In this document: in pieces, positions 20,010-32,917 of the stretch | How positions within the stretch are numbered: position 1 is the stretch's first letter | Layout of the letters: every line of letters begins with the position of its first letter | Assembly (NCBI GenBank): GCA_018127085.1 | Contig: CM030729.1 | Coordinates: 1 to 64,000, forward strand | DNA: 64,000 nt | Origin: Pneumocystis sp. 'macacae' | Lineage: Eukaryota > Ascomycota > Pneumocystomycetes > Pneumocystales > Pneumocystaceae | Direction of reading: 5' to 3' | Program-made: the position numbers and the translations under genes | The notes under the pieces: model-generated | Database searches by the model: none | What the model saw: only the letters and a program-made list of their open reading frames with translations | Told to the model about the DNA's origin: nothing

Positions 20010-22950
20010 AAATGTATTGTAAATTGATGAAAAACGTCATTCCTTTAGTCTATTCTGTAGTCTTTGTCGCTATTTTGCTTGCACATTTTTTAAATATATC
20101 CTTTTCTAGTCCTTATTCATCTCTAGACTCCCAGTCTCCTGTTTCTGTCGTTGAACAAACTTGTTCTTGTAGTAGTTATGTCTTTGTTATTTCTGATGTT
20201 TCATTCTTAGCGGCCCTAATTTTGAACATTCATCCATTATTCATGTATCCTGATATTTGTATCCTTTTCTAGATCTATAGTTTTCCCGCCAAGAATAATA
20301 TCTCCTTTAATCTAGGATATAGATCAAACACTATCGGTATTAAATGAAATGCTTTTATCTCTTCGTTATTTGAATCTTTGTGCTTACAAACTTGAACTGT
20401 GCCGTATCTATTGTATCATTAAATGTTTCTAGGACATTCTCTAGAAATCTGATAGCTAATTTATTACCAGCTGCTTAACTTGGATAAAATATAACTTGCT
20501 GCTTTCATTGCTTTTTTATTCTTTTTAATATCTTTATATCCCATCTTTTAACTTAATTTCTATGAATTTTGTAAAAAAATAAAACCAATAATTTCTAAGA
20601 AAAGAAATTTTTAAAAGAATAGTCGAATTCAAAAAAATATCCAAAGTTAGAGAATTTCGGGTTCTCTAGTTTTATTATTTAATTATGTGAAATACTTTAT
20701 AAGCGTTTTTTGGATTCTTTGTGGTTATATCAGCCTTCGGTCTAATTGTTTTATCTTCTAAGTCTTTTTCAAAGAGTAATCCATACTTTCTATTGAATCA
20801 TAAAGTTCATTTTTGTTAACAATTTTTACTAGTTTTTGATAATTTTTCACCAACTTCCAAGAACATAGAATGAAGAATTTAGATTCTTTTTACTTTAGTC
20901 TTTTTATAACAAAATAAATTTCCATATGCTTTTCCAATTTATTAGACTTTAATTTCATTGGTTTTCTACACTTATGTTTTTTTTCAAGAATAATTATCTT
21001 AAGTCGTTTATTTATCTTTAAAAACATACAACATGCCTTCTAAATGATCGCATGTTTTGCCTTAATATTCAAATTTTTGCATTTTCCAATATAACTTCTA
21101 TTACAAAATTAATCGATATTAGAAAATAGGGCGATAATAAATATAAGATTTCCTAAGGAATATATTGCATTCTCTTAGAAACTATAATCGTATGACATTA
21201 AAAATATAGGTATAAAAGGATATGGTTTTCTAAAAAAAAATAAATACACCTTTCAATTTCTTCCTTTTAATGAGCTATTTATATTCATTAAATCTTTCAA
21301 AATCTTTATTGCTAGCATTTAACAAAATTTTGTGGTTTGGTATAAAATTATTATAGTATAGTTTCTAAAAAATTCTGATTGATTTCTTTTTCAATCTTTA
21401 GTTTTATTTTCTAGAATATTATTTTTCTTTATATCTACTTTCAACATAGCAAACGTAGATTTAACATTTTTGTGATAATTTTACAAGTAGCATTTTTTTC
21501 TAAATATAAAAAAACAAAGTGAAATTTTCTTTTTCTACCTCAATCATTATATTACTTTTTTAAATCCTTTATATATGAAGTTATCTAATTTTTTTCCTTT
21601 TATCAATTTTTTTACAATTGTTCTATATTTCTCAAGTAATTAGAACAGTAATTCAGCATACAAAATGGGCATATGATCCTTTTGAATTATGTCTTAATAC
21701 TTTCCACTTTTACAATTCTTAGTAACTCTTATTCACTGAAAAATTCCATTTTTTAAGTGTTCTCATAAAAAGACCATGCAAATTGATTGAAAATAGAAAG
21801 GCTATTTTTCTGATTCCATAGATCACAGAAACAGCTAATAGTTCTTTCCTTTTAGATAACCAGTAGCTTTTATTAATTTCTTTCAAGGGTTTTCAAACTA
21901 TGATTTACTTGAACTTCGTAACATTTTTTATAACATGTTTTGCAATCCTTTATTTTCTAATATATTAGGTTTTAGAACATAATATTTTTAAGTTATTGGA
22001 TAGTTTTCAAGAGATCATTAATCTTTTAAATAGGATCAAATTGATTCTAAAATTCTGAAATTTTATTTATTAAAAATGTTAATAAAATGTGTTATAGAAT
22101 TTTTCTAAGTCACTTCTTAAAAGTTATATTTGTTTTTTCGGAAATAGTCCGAGTATATTTTGAAAATTTTCTAACTTATTTGACTTTTTTTATCAATTAG
22201 AGTATCATTAAATCTTTTATAATATTATACCTTTGAAGATTTATATAATTATCTCCAAATACTTATTTACATTTTTTTAACTTCAGTCGAATTGCTCAAA
22301 TCCAATATTAATAATACCTAGAATATAATTTTGTTTTTTAGAAGAGCCTTTTTAATGAAATATTATTTAGTGCTATTTCTATAGAAATTTCTTTACTTTT
22401 TTTAGTAATATAATTTTTGGTTTCATAGAATTAAAATGTAAATTAAATCTTTATATATATAAAGCTTTTTTTTATATTCATTCTCAAATTTATGCAATTT
22501 GTCTTTTCTGTGTTTGTAATTTTAACTCTAGAATAGCATTATTTAGACAAAAATACATCTCATTTGTATTATTTGTGAGCATTTTTCTTCCCATTTTTAG
22601 ACGCTAGATTTTTCATTTATTTTTCTTAAAAATGCTATATATGCTTGTTAAAACATTTTTACATCAACTAATTGATTCCTTTACTTAATTCTTAGAAATA
22701 TTTTTCCAGTTAAACTTTTCCCAATTGAAATTCTATTCTTTTATCATCTTTAAAGAAACTTCTAATTACTTTTTCGTACATCCTTTCATAACATAGACTT
22801 GTTTCAATTTTTTATAAGACCAGGATATAGTTTTTTTAAAAGCAAATATTCTTCATATTAAATACATCATATTTTTTTTTGAATTGAACGGATCTACTCT
22901 GAACTCTTATTAAATCCTACACACTTTCCTATTTTTTGATTTTTATAAAC
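20010..22950 (-). pseudogene. Heavily decayed MSG relic 1
   Basis: Near full length in extent but full of stops and very AT-rich. Collinear marks remain: a Ser/Thr-type tail region at 20060-20230; at 20360-20560 a stretch matching gene A 9605-9810 (AAATGCTTTTA..., CTTACAA...AACTGTGCC, CTGCTTTCATTGCTTTTTT); and TAGGATCAAA at about 22030, equivalent to the GGATCAAA (FDP) motif of gene A at 11300. The distances from the 3' end agree (about 2.0 versus 2.2 kb). The 5' limit is estimated from this offset. Confidence 0.65.
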
Positions 22951-23513
22951 GTTTAGAAGTTTTTTACCTATTTGTTTTGTTTTTAGTCCTGAACTTTTTA
23001 TCCATTTCTTCTAATATTAAACATAGTTAAAAGGCGTCCTTCTTTAAAATCATTATATACTTTTGCATGTTTCCTAACAAGATATGTCAGTTTTTGTAAT
23101 AAATTTTGCAGGACATTGTAGGAGAAAGCAGTGTACAAGTTTTTAAGTTATATTGCACAATTATTTAGGATTAGTCAGATATTAAACATTATTAATCACA
23201 TAGAATTAACGCTTTTGCTGAAAATCTAATATCATTTCTGTATCAATAAGAGTTTTCAATGGTTTGTAGTTAATATATACTTTTCAGAAATATGAAATTG
23301 ATTATGCATAACCTCAATTTCTAGCCAAGTAGAATAAATAAAGTCAATACATTTACAGAACAAGTTTTAGATTAAGTCTATAATCTTTAAGTTACATAAA
23401 AAATCACTATTAAGAATGCACTTGTTTTTTATAGAATATGACTAAAGAACAAAACAGCCCTAAATATTCAAGTATTCCTAAAAAACAAAGTAGAATAAAG
23501 TCTAATGCAAAAT
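22951..23513. other. AT-rich spacer between relic 1 and MSG gene D
   Basis: No gene recognised. It contains the 3' flank of gene D and possibly the decayed 5' end of relic 1. Confidence 0.45.
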
Positions 23514-25017
23514 TTAACTTTCATCTTCTTCCTCTTCCAAATCTTCATCTTCATTAGCAGTAAGAGTTGCTAAGGTTTCACATGTAGTGTCAAGATGTAA
23601 ACAATAATAGAGTCCAGTTAGATCTGAAGTGGGTAAGCGTTTACAAGACCCTCTAGCCAGTTTTCTGTGACATTCCGTGCCTTTAGGAAATTCGCCATGA
23701 TAATGCTTGCCCAGTAAATGCTCAAGAGCCAATTTTGCCAATGAAGATCTATAACAGTATGCTGAGAATCTCACACATTGTTCTTTAAGATGATGATCTC
23801 CATAATGACTATAAAAAAAGCACTGTCCAAATACCTTAGCACATTCAGTTGCAGCTGTATCAACAGTCAATATAAGAGAGATGGGATTAATATCTTGCAA
23901 AATTAATTCTTCATGAGAAAAGAACTTTGAGAGATTAGCAAGATAACCATTATCTGGACGAGTGAGTCTATGCGGAAATTTATTACACGCATCTGTTCCA
24001 TTAGGATTCTCGGTACCATTTGTACATAATTCAGAGATATAGGGACCAGTATCATAAGGAGAGCAATTGTTTAAATGACGATGACATTCGCCTTTAAGAT
24101 GAAGATGATGACCATGATGATGATGACCACCCCCCCCCCCATTCAAAAGCATCAAACCTAAAGAAGGATCATATGGATATTGATGATTTATATCAGGAAT
24201 ATCAATATAAACACCAGTGTCCTCAAATGTTTTGTTGAAAACAGCATATAGTTCTGTCCTAACATCATCTGCATTGGAGCCTAAGCGCGATTGGTGTTTG
24301 TGGTTATCACCATATGTTTTCATGAATTGTACACATGTAGAATACCAACTTAAACAAAAAAACCTCGCCTCTGGAGTCGTTCCAGCTAAAGAGACACAGA
24401 CACCCTTAAGCCTATGATGACATTCTTCCAATGTATGTAAATAACCACTAAGAAAACTCAAAAGAACAGTGACTGTTGCTCTGTGGCGTTCTTGAGTATA
24501 GCACTTAGCCTCAAATATATTACAAAGCTGAGTGAGTTCAGGAAAAAGATGAACCAAAAACGTGCACCAGCCAGAAAAATATAGACATTCTGCAGGTGAT
24601 GGATGTGTTAATTCTGACAATTTTTTCTCAAGTTCTTCAACTTTTTCCTCAAGTTCCTCATAAAGTTCTTCACAGTCAACAGTACTACGTCTTCCACAAA
24701 AAGAAGAAAGCTGGGCGCCAAGTCCCTTAGAGCCACCATAACTATTATACCAGAGACGACAAAGAGCTTTACGTAAACCGTTACAGTCCTCTAAGTCACC
24801 AGCAAAAAATGTACTCTGTAAAACTGTAACACTAAATAAATTTTGTTAATAACAATTATGGAACGCACATTATAGATTTCATACTCTAAATCTGCTTTTA
24901 ATCCCGATCTCTTATTAATATACTCTAAAAAAAGTTATAAAAAAAATAATCGGAAGTATTAGTACTCGAAAAGACAGATGCTGCTGCAAAAAAAAAGGTG
25001 AATATAAGGGCTTTCAT
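23514..25017 (-). CDS. Short MSG family protein, His/Gly-rich, acidic tail (gene D)
   Basis: A smaller MSG-family protein. Exon 1 (24966-25017) encodes a leader starting MKALIFTFFFAAA and breaks in phase 1. A roughly 40-nt intron, a short exon with 'INKRSG' (kexin-type site), a second intron (GTGCGTTCC...TTTTACAG) and the main exon follow. The main exon opens STFFAGDLEDC, has a Glu/Lys coiled-coil patch (EELEEKVEELEKK) and then about 370 residues with Cys-rich Msg-type spacing. A run of 11 C on the plus strand (24130-24140) encodes Gly residues next to a His cluster (HHHHGHHLHLK). The C terminus is acidic (DEDLEEEEDES) with no GPI signal, so it may be secreted or otherwise attached. The second intron is the least certain element. 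Confidence 0.8.
24130..24140. repeat. C11/G11 homopolymer inside MSG gene D
   Basis: Eleven C on the plus strand, G on the coding strand, encoding part of a five-glycine run and currently in frame. It is the second long G/C tract in the MSG cluster. Confidence 0.93.
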
Positions 25018-28000
25018 GATTAAATTGAAATAAAATTATTTTTAGCTATCTAAAGAAGTAATGTGAAATTTTTAATATAGAATTCAAAATAAAAAAACTA
25101 TGTGAATTTCGGTATTTAAAAAAAATATCCAGTGTAAATAATATCCATGAGAATAATAATAAGTTAATATGATGCTATAGATGAATATATTGTTTTTTAT
25201 AAACCATGTTTTTATAAAAAATGCCCATTTTCAAAGATTGTTAGTTTAAAACACCCTAAACCATGCAATTACTCAATATATTTCGCAATTATTGCATTCT
25301 AATAACAATTTACAATAGTTTGTGTATTAATATTTCTACTTTCCTGCATGTTTTAGTCTTTCATCCAAGAGAAAATTACTAAAATTTGAATAAGACCTAT
25401 AAAGATCGATGAAATTGATTTAATACTTGAATACAAGGTCTTATATTTGAATCAAAATATATATGATTTACTCGAAACTATGTAATCAGTTCTGCATTGC
25501 AATACAATACTTATATCCAATATGCATTATGTTCTGTAATTTGTTGTGATTCAATAATTGTATATATGTTTTAACTGTTAAGTTCAATGTAGTGCATTTC
25601 CTATAATTATTGAAAGCGAAATAAAGATAATACTATTATTTGATTACTTAGTTTCGTTATCAGTTAATTATTTTCATTAGTTATCTTGGAATCTAATAAA
25701 ATAATACTTTTTATAAGTTCTTATTGATTTAAATTCCCAGAAAAGATTTATTTCATAGTTTTTTCATAAACCTTGCGAGCCTAGTTGATAATATTACATA
25801 TTATTTCCCTGTTTATTTGAAAAATTGTTCAAAAACCGATTCTGAAATTCACCACAACAATAATTTTTATGGTATAAAAATATTAGTGAATCCCGCATAA
25901 TTTCCCAGATTTGAATTGTTTATTCTATTTACATATTTTGTTTGAATTCCTAAGAAAATATAATATTCAAAAATCTTATTTTTAAAATTATTTTTTATTT
26001 TTTTTTTTTTTTTTAAATATTTTCTTAAATATAAATTAATTTTGCATAGAATAGATATAATCTAATACAAACTCAACAATATAATCTTTAAAATTGATAC
26101 AATACCCTTAATATTATTACCTAATTAATATTTTCAAGAATACTAATGACTTCTAAAACCTGTTTACCGTTTTATAGGTAATGCTATAATATAATATAAA
26201 ATTTCTTCAATCTTTAGCATGCATTTATTAATCTTCAATAACTCTTATATTTAGCTAGCAAAACCAATGATTCGTCAGTTAATATGCTAAATTTCTTAAT
26301 ATAGCATATATCTTTAATTTCTGAACATTTTCTTTGAATCATTTAATAAATCCTTTTAAAATAAAATTAGAACCACTTTAACTACATTGCTCCCACTTCC
26401 CACTTTTACTTTTTCAATAACTTATTGATATGTTAATACTGTTTTTTTTTTCTAAATTATTTCTCATAGAACTTTGAAAACCAAAATCCTCTGATAGTCA
26501 AATGGCTAAAATTATCGTATACTTCATTTCATTATTAATTATACCAAATAACCGACTAACTTTTTGGTACATATTCCCATTAAATATTACTTTTAGAAAC
26601 CCCTTAGATTTATGATGTTAATATTTGGTTATGTTTTTAGAGCAACATTCTTAGAAAGATAGCCTTTTGATATTGTTCTAAAGAATTTTTTTAAACCTTC
26701 TTTGCAATATTACAGTAAATAGCCCTATTTAATTAAAAATGATCTTTATAATGTACACATAATCTCTTTCCTCTTAAATTGGTCATTGGATTTCTTATAT
26801 TTAACATTATTGTTCTATTCAACTTCCAAAAGCAATAGTTTAAGTAGACGCTTTTAATCGGTAAATGCTTCTGAATAAATTATTAATTTCCACTTTAAGA
26901 ATTGCATAGTCTGGCTTCCTATTCTATTCTGTTATCTTCAAAAGCTAATTAGAAGTTCTTTTGATATTCCCTATAAAAATATACTTTCTTATATTTTTGT
27001 TCTCTAAACTAGAAAAATGGTTCAATTTGAATTAAGATTCATTTCGATTATTTAAGGTTTTTTATATAGATTTAAAAATGCTTTAACATTATTTTAAAAT
27101 TAGTAAATTTGTTGAATTTATCATTCTTCAAATTCTTATACTCTCATTTGTAAAATTTATTCTATTTAAGTCTAAGTTCTTTTTTTTAAAACTTTCTATA
27201 GTTTTCTATTTCTTTGTTTATAAATAGTTTAGTTTAGAATTAAACAAAATTACTTAATTTGAATATTATCTTTTTGTCTTTTACCATTTTTGTTTTAATT
27301 AAAGTTCACTAATTTAGACTTTTAGTTATTCTATTTTTGATTAAGCTGTAATCTAGAAAAATCTAAAATATTAAATTAAACTTTACTTCAAAAAATATTC
27401 TTAATTTTTCTATACAGTTATTTGTAAAGATTTTTTCTTTATTAATTTTTTGTCTAAAAAAATTAAAAATATTTTTACGTTAAAAATAGGTATTAAATTT
27501 TTAGTTATGTTTTAAAACATTCTTAAAATATAAAATGTTGATTTGTTTATACAAAATGTTTTCATAAATTTGATAATTTACATGTTTTAAATTATGATTT
27601 TAATTGTAAATTATAAAAAATGATTATTTGTATTTTAAAAAAATATTTAAATAGAATTATGTTTTTATTTTGAATTTTTATTTAAAATGTATTTTTACCT
27701 CAACATTTAATTTTTTATATTTTTTTTCTTTTTTTGAACAGTCATTTAAATTTATTTAATCAATAAAATATTGATAATTATATTTTAACTGTTTTTGCGA
27801 TTTTTTTAGATCTTTAATTATAAATCTGCACAAATTATTAATTAAATAGTAATTATATTTTTAAATTAATTTTTTTTAGTAATAAAACTATAAAGTATTA
27901 ATTGTTCAAAAAGTTTTTAAAGTTTATTTCTTCTAATATATTAACTTTTATCAGCTAAAAATGTTCTAAATAAATATATATATATGTAATTTTTTTTCTT

Positions 28001-28639
28001 ATATTCTGTAAGTTTATCATAACTGAAACTTATAATTTAACATAAAAGAGATATGATTCTGAAATAATGAAAAGTGTATTTTATTTTCTAAGATTTTAAA
28101 GGAATTTTTGAGACTTTGAAAACTTCAGACCTTTTTAAATATTTTCTTGTATATTCTATATGGAAATAAAACTAAATATTTAACTATAAATATATTATTT
28201 TTTATGCTAGAATCTGGATAGTTCAGAAATTTTAATCAAGCATTTTTTTCTCATAATATTTTTTAAAGTTTTTAGAAAATTTTATTTATTAAATTACCAT
28301 TCTTTCTGATTAAGTTATTTAAGTTATACTAAATACTTATTTAAAAAATGAAATATTTTTTTAAAAAAAATAGATTTCCATTTATAACATCTGCAATGAT
28401 TATATGTAACTTGTACCTTATTTTTTAGATAAGTATTTTTAAAAATCGAGTTAATCTTGTATTTTTAATTAATTTCAACTATTAAATTTTTCAATATATA
28501 TAAATTAATGATAAATAATATTTTTATATCTTTTGTATTTTTAAAAATAGTACAATATTTTCGGTATATTTTTATATTTTTACCCATATCAACATCATTT
28601 TCTTTTACATAGATTTAATTTTTTTTAATTACAATAGCA
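25018..28639. other. Long AT-rich interval, probably MSG decay products
   Basis: About 3.6 kb with no recognisable gene. The first 150 nt are the putative promoter of gene D. If relic 2 (next entry) was full length, its 3' part would reach about 27650 by the spacing of gene A, so much of 27650-28640 is probably eroded MSG sequence. There is a long T run at 25990-26015. Confidence 0.5.
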
Positions 28640-30000
28640 TAAACATATCATTGAAAAAAATCAAGTCCTTTACAATCTTTATTCTCAGCAACTGTCTGAT
28701 TCTTGCCGTTTGACATGATTTTGCTGCAAAATAGCATCTAAAAGTCGCATGTTGTTTTCTTTGTGGCATCCTCATTCGCCTCCTCTACAACTTTACTCAC
28801 TTGCATACACCTGCCCAGTATAGGAGATTTTGAGCTCGCACTTTGTGTGAGATATGTGGAGGTGGCGTTTGATGCGACACATGCAAGTGTGAACTTCTGC
28901 TTTCCATTTCTACTCCACCCGCGACATCTCTTTGTTAGAATTTTCATGCACGAATTAAACTTGTCCAAGTCTCCCATCCTCTTCCCCTGCAGTTCCTTTT
29001 CCAACTGCTCCACAATGCCCAGATGCGCACAATGGTGCCTCAGCGTCTGAAAGGGCTGCTCAACCCCCCTCAAATCATACCTCAAGTCTTCAGACTTCTC
29101 CAAAACCTTGCAGTACTGTTTTGTCGGAAGATTCCGCTTCTCGTCCAGACAGTCTGGTAATAGAGTCACCTTTATATCCAAATTTGTTAAAAGTAGAAAG
29201 GTTGTTTCTATTGGTTGCATTCACAGCACGAACAGTTCTTTACTTTTATTTCTCAGATCCAGAAATACTCTTAATAATTCTTTATAAAACTCGTCAAACG
29301 ATTCTGAAATATCATTATAGAATTTCTCTCATAGCCTTTTCAGCAATGCGTTATTTGCTAATGTATCAAGTCCTTTTCTATAACGCATCGCCTTGATGTT
29401 TTTATATACAATCCCAAAAGACGTTTGACCTTGTTAGTAAAAACAGACCAATCGTAATGTTGTGTAATCATCTTCAGTGAGGAAATTTTCTATTTTTCTT
29501 TACAATGTAATTTTATTCTTTTTAAATTGTTTATTCTCAATTCTTTTTGTAAAAATTTTCACTTCGTTAAACCTCTGTTTAAATTTTTGACATTCATTCT
29601 TACGCCCAAATGTATTATCAGAAAATTTTTTTATATTTTCTCCAAAATATTTAATAGATTTGCATTTAGTTTTAAGTATAGTCTCGCATTGATTTTGATC
29701 AAACGCAGTTGTTTCTGATGAAAACACTAGCAAATCAAGAGGATCATCTTCTAATGTTCTTCCGATCAGAACGCCATGTATAATCGCTTCACTATAAAGT
29801 CCATCTAATCCTATTTTTTCCGCTATTATAGGCTTTGGTCGAGTAAGATCAAATTTTGAACCAGGTTGCATATAAATAATTTTATCTTTTTTGAATTTTA
29901 GTTCTTAGTGTTTCTTTAAGATTTCTTTAAAAATTAATTGTGCTTTTTTACAGTTTTTTCTTTTAATTTTCGATATTTTTTTAGAATATTTTGAGAAAAA
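28640..30000 (-). pseudogene. Decayed classical-type MSG relic 2
   Basis: Clearly a former MSG related to gene A. One surviving frame (28738-29220) still reads like gene A residues 490-650 (RNLPTKQYCKVLEK, SRNGKQKFTLACV). Another (29500-29871) reads like gene A near residues 260-370 (PGSKFDLTRPKP, EKIGLDGLYSEA). Stops and frameshifts separate them. Several conserved cysteines are gone (for example KKCEDLR has become EKSEDLR, and WPCRTL has become QPFQTL). The distance between the two landmarks matches gene A (about 1.11 kb in each). The 5' third fades into AT-rich sequence beyond 29900. Confidence 0.85.
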
Positions 30001-31090
30001 TTTTTTGTTTTTATATATTTTCTTTCATTTAAATTTGAATTTTTAATTCTTTGTAACATTTTCTTTGATTATCTTTGTATTTTCTTCTATTTTTAACATT
30101 TTTTGAAATTACAACTCAAAAATTTTTATTATCATATATTAATTTTTGTTTTTTAATTACTCATATTACGCTTATAACATGCTAGTGCATTTTTAAGTAA
30201 AAAAGGAGTTGTACAGATTAATTAATACAAGTTGATTTTCAACGTGTTTCATGTTTTTATTTTGCATTGTTTTTAGAAGTAGTAAGAAGTATTAAATGAT
30301 TTTTAAAGATATATTTTTCCAAAAAAATCATCTATAATATGAATTTGTGCTGATTTTCACGTATTTTTTAGTTAATATAAGTATAGTTTAGAAATAGTTA
30401 AACGGAAACTTACGTTAACCAAATCTAGTAGATTAAGATAAAAATATAATTAATTATTATGAGTCTAAAATATAAATAACTTTTATAGTAACTTTAAAAA
30501 ATAATAACTAAAAAAGTAAAAATAAATTCTAAAAAATGTTAATTTTTTTAAATAATATTTTTAAAAAATTTATATTAAAACAAAAAACCTTTGTTTTTAA
30601 TTATAATAACTAATATATTTATTTTGAAATTTTAATGAAACTTTTAGTTATTTTTTTCTTATTTCTATATATTTCTATATATTTTTATAAAAGTGTTTTT
30701 TATATTTATATTTTTTTTCAATAATTTATTTTTATCATTCTTTTTTTATTTCGTCCCTTTAGGTTATTTATAAAATAAAATTTGGGAAGGTATATGATAA
30801 ATATTGATATAGTTTGCAAATAGTCATGATTTTTGGTAATTTATTAAATAGACTTGAAATTTTTTATTCTTTATTGATCTTTCTCTTGTTAAATTACCTA
30901 ATATTTACGGAACACTAAACATTTAAATTAAAAATGTCTTTTAAATACTCCTAAATTTTTATATTATATATCTAGTTAAATGCATCTACCAACTATCCTT
31001 TTGAATCTTTCATATCCCTTTCAAAATATTTCTCTTTAAAATATCTTTTTATATTGCCTTTGTTTTATAATTTAATATAGTTAAGTATTT
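30001..31090. other. AT-rich interval beyond relic 2
   Basis: Extremely AT-rich with no gene recognised. By collinearity with gene A the eroded 5' end of relic 2 would extend to about 30650. Confidence 0.4.
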
Positions 31091-31094
31091 TCCC

Positions 31095-31250
31095 TAAAAT
31101 ATAAGATTCCCAATACAGATAACAATATTTATTTCAATCTAAATATTTTTATTTTTTTATTTGGCATTTTTATTTTATTTATTTTATTAGTGTTTTCAGG
31201 TTTATTTATGTTTTTTTTAGGTATATCTTGTACTGGTGTACATTTTTAAG
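31095..31250 (-). pseudogene. MSG 3'-end relic 3 (similar to gene B tail)
   Basis: 'CCCAATACAGAT' and AACAATATT followed by TCAATCTAAATATTTTT match, in order, the 3' end of gene B at 12606-12690 (CCCAATACAGAT, AACAATATT, GTCAACCCAAATATTTTT). The following roughly 100 nt align with the gene B C-terminal coding region through ACTGGTGTACATTTTT versus ACTGGCTTGCATTTTT, with most C replaced by T. The rest of the gene is not recognisable, and gene F begins 1.3 kb on. Confidence 0.65.
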
Positions 31251-32529
31251 TCATTTCTCTTTTGAATAATGAAATAATTTATATTTTTTTAATATTTGAT
31301 TAATAGATCATGTTTTTTATAATACTTTATATTAAAATTTTCTGTTTTTTTTTTTTAAAAGAATCAATCAAAATAAATAAAATTTGATTCCTGTCTTTTA
31401 TTATTTTTATTATTAATAAATGTTGACAATTTATATTATAAAATTTTATTATATTTTCCAATAAAGCTTTTATTTATTATTTTAGTAAAAATATTTAAAA
31501 TTTTTTATATCTTTTTTCAATTAGTGAAATTCAATATTATTATTTTTTGTACTTTTAATTATCTTTTAAATATTTAATATGTTTAAAATTTTTGCTAAGT
31601 CTTATATTTTTCTTTAACGATATTTCCTACTTTTAGTATAAATATTGCCTGTTAAATTTTGAAAAAAATGGATTGTTAGAGTTTTTTAAATTTTTCATAT
31701 TTATTTATTTTTTAATTTTCTATATTTTTTCAAGAATTATATAAAAATATAACCCTTTCAATATTTTATCTAATTTTACCTATAATCAATATTTTATTTA
31801 TTAGTTTTTCATTCTATTTCTTCAAATTGTTTTTACATTTCAATTTTTCCATTAATTAATCTGTTTTAAAAATAAACTTAGGATTTTTTCGTGTAAAAAA
31901 ATATTTTTAATGATTTATATAATTATATTATTTTAAAATTTTAATTTTGTAAATATAAAAATAACTTGTAATTTTAAAAATAAAAGGAAACAAAAATACT
32001 TAAAACATATATCCCTTTTAATATAAGATATTTTGTGTAGTCAACAGTGAAAGAGTAGAATTGTTTATTTTTTACGATTATATATAAGATTTTTTTAAAA
32101 AATCCTTTATTTGAAAATTAATACTCAATATATCTTAATTTTAAAATTAAAAAAGATGATAAAATCTTATCTCTGTTATCTCTAATTAGTTAACTTTTTT
32201 AAGGGTTAGTTCAAATTTTAAATTTAGCGTGAAATATTAAAAACGCGATTTAAATCTTATCTTTTATTTTAAAAATATTTAATCTAGTAAAATAAGATAA
32301 TTCTTTATTATTTATTAAATTATATAAACAATAAAAATTAAAGTTTAATATAGTTTAATAATAAAAATATTTATATTTTTTTAAATACTTTTTTCTCTGA
32401 AATATATAATGTATTAATTTGATAAAAATTTTGGTTTTGTAAATTATAAAGAAATTAGAGCTATTTTTATGAATATCTATATTAAAGTTTACTATAGCAA
32501 AATATAAACAAACAAATATTCTCTGTATT
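31251..32529. other. AT-rich spacer downstream of MSG gene F
   Basis: No gene. It is probably the continuation of relic 3 plus the 3' flank of gene F. G+C is very low and no landmark could be aligned. Confidence 0.4.
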
Positions 32530-32820
32530 TTAAAGAATTATCCAAATTCCTGATATTATTCCTATAATTAAACAAATTATCTCCATTTTATAGATCTCTC
32601 TAGCATGAAGTCCATAACCTTTACTTTCTAATCCAGATTCATTCATTCTAGTAGGACTAGATGTTACTGTTAATGTTTCTGTGTATAAACAAGCTGAATC
32701 ATCTATAGTTGGTTCATTTTCAGATGGCACTGTTGTTGGTTCAGGTTCAGGTTCAGGTTCAGGTTCAGGTTCAGGTTCAGGTTCAGGTTCAGGTTCAGGT
32801 TCAGGTTCAGGCTTAGGTTT

Positions 32821-32917
<97 letters not shown>

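Noticed and set aside
19466..20272. Three short plus-strand frames (near 19466, 19796 and 20012)
   Set aside because: The last is antisense to the tail of relic 1; the others are AT-rich random frames.
20010..31250. Transposable element explanation for the AT-rich MSG-array interior
   Set aside because: No reverse transcriptase or transposase remnants, terminal repeats or target duplications seen. Collinear MSG landmarks explain the parts that can be aligned.
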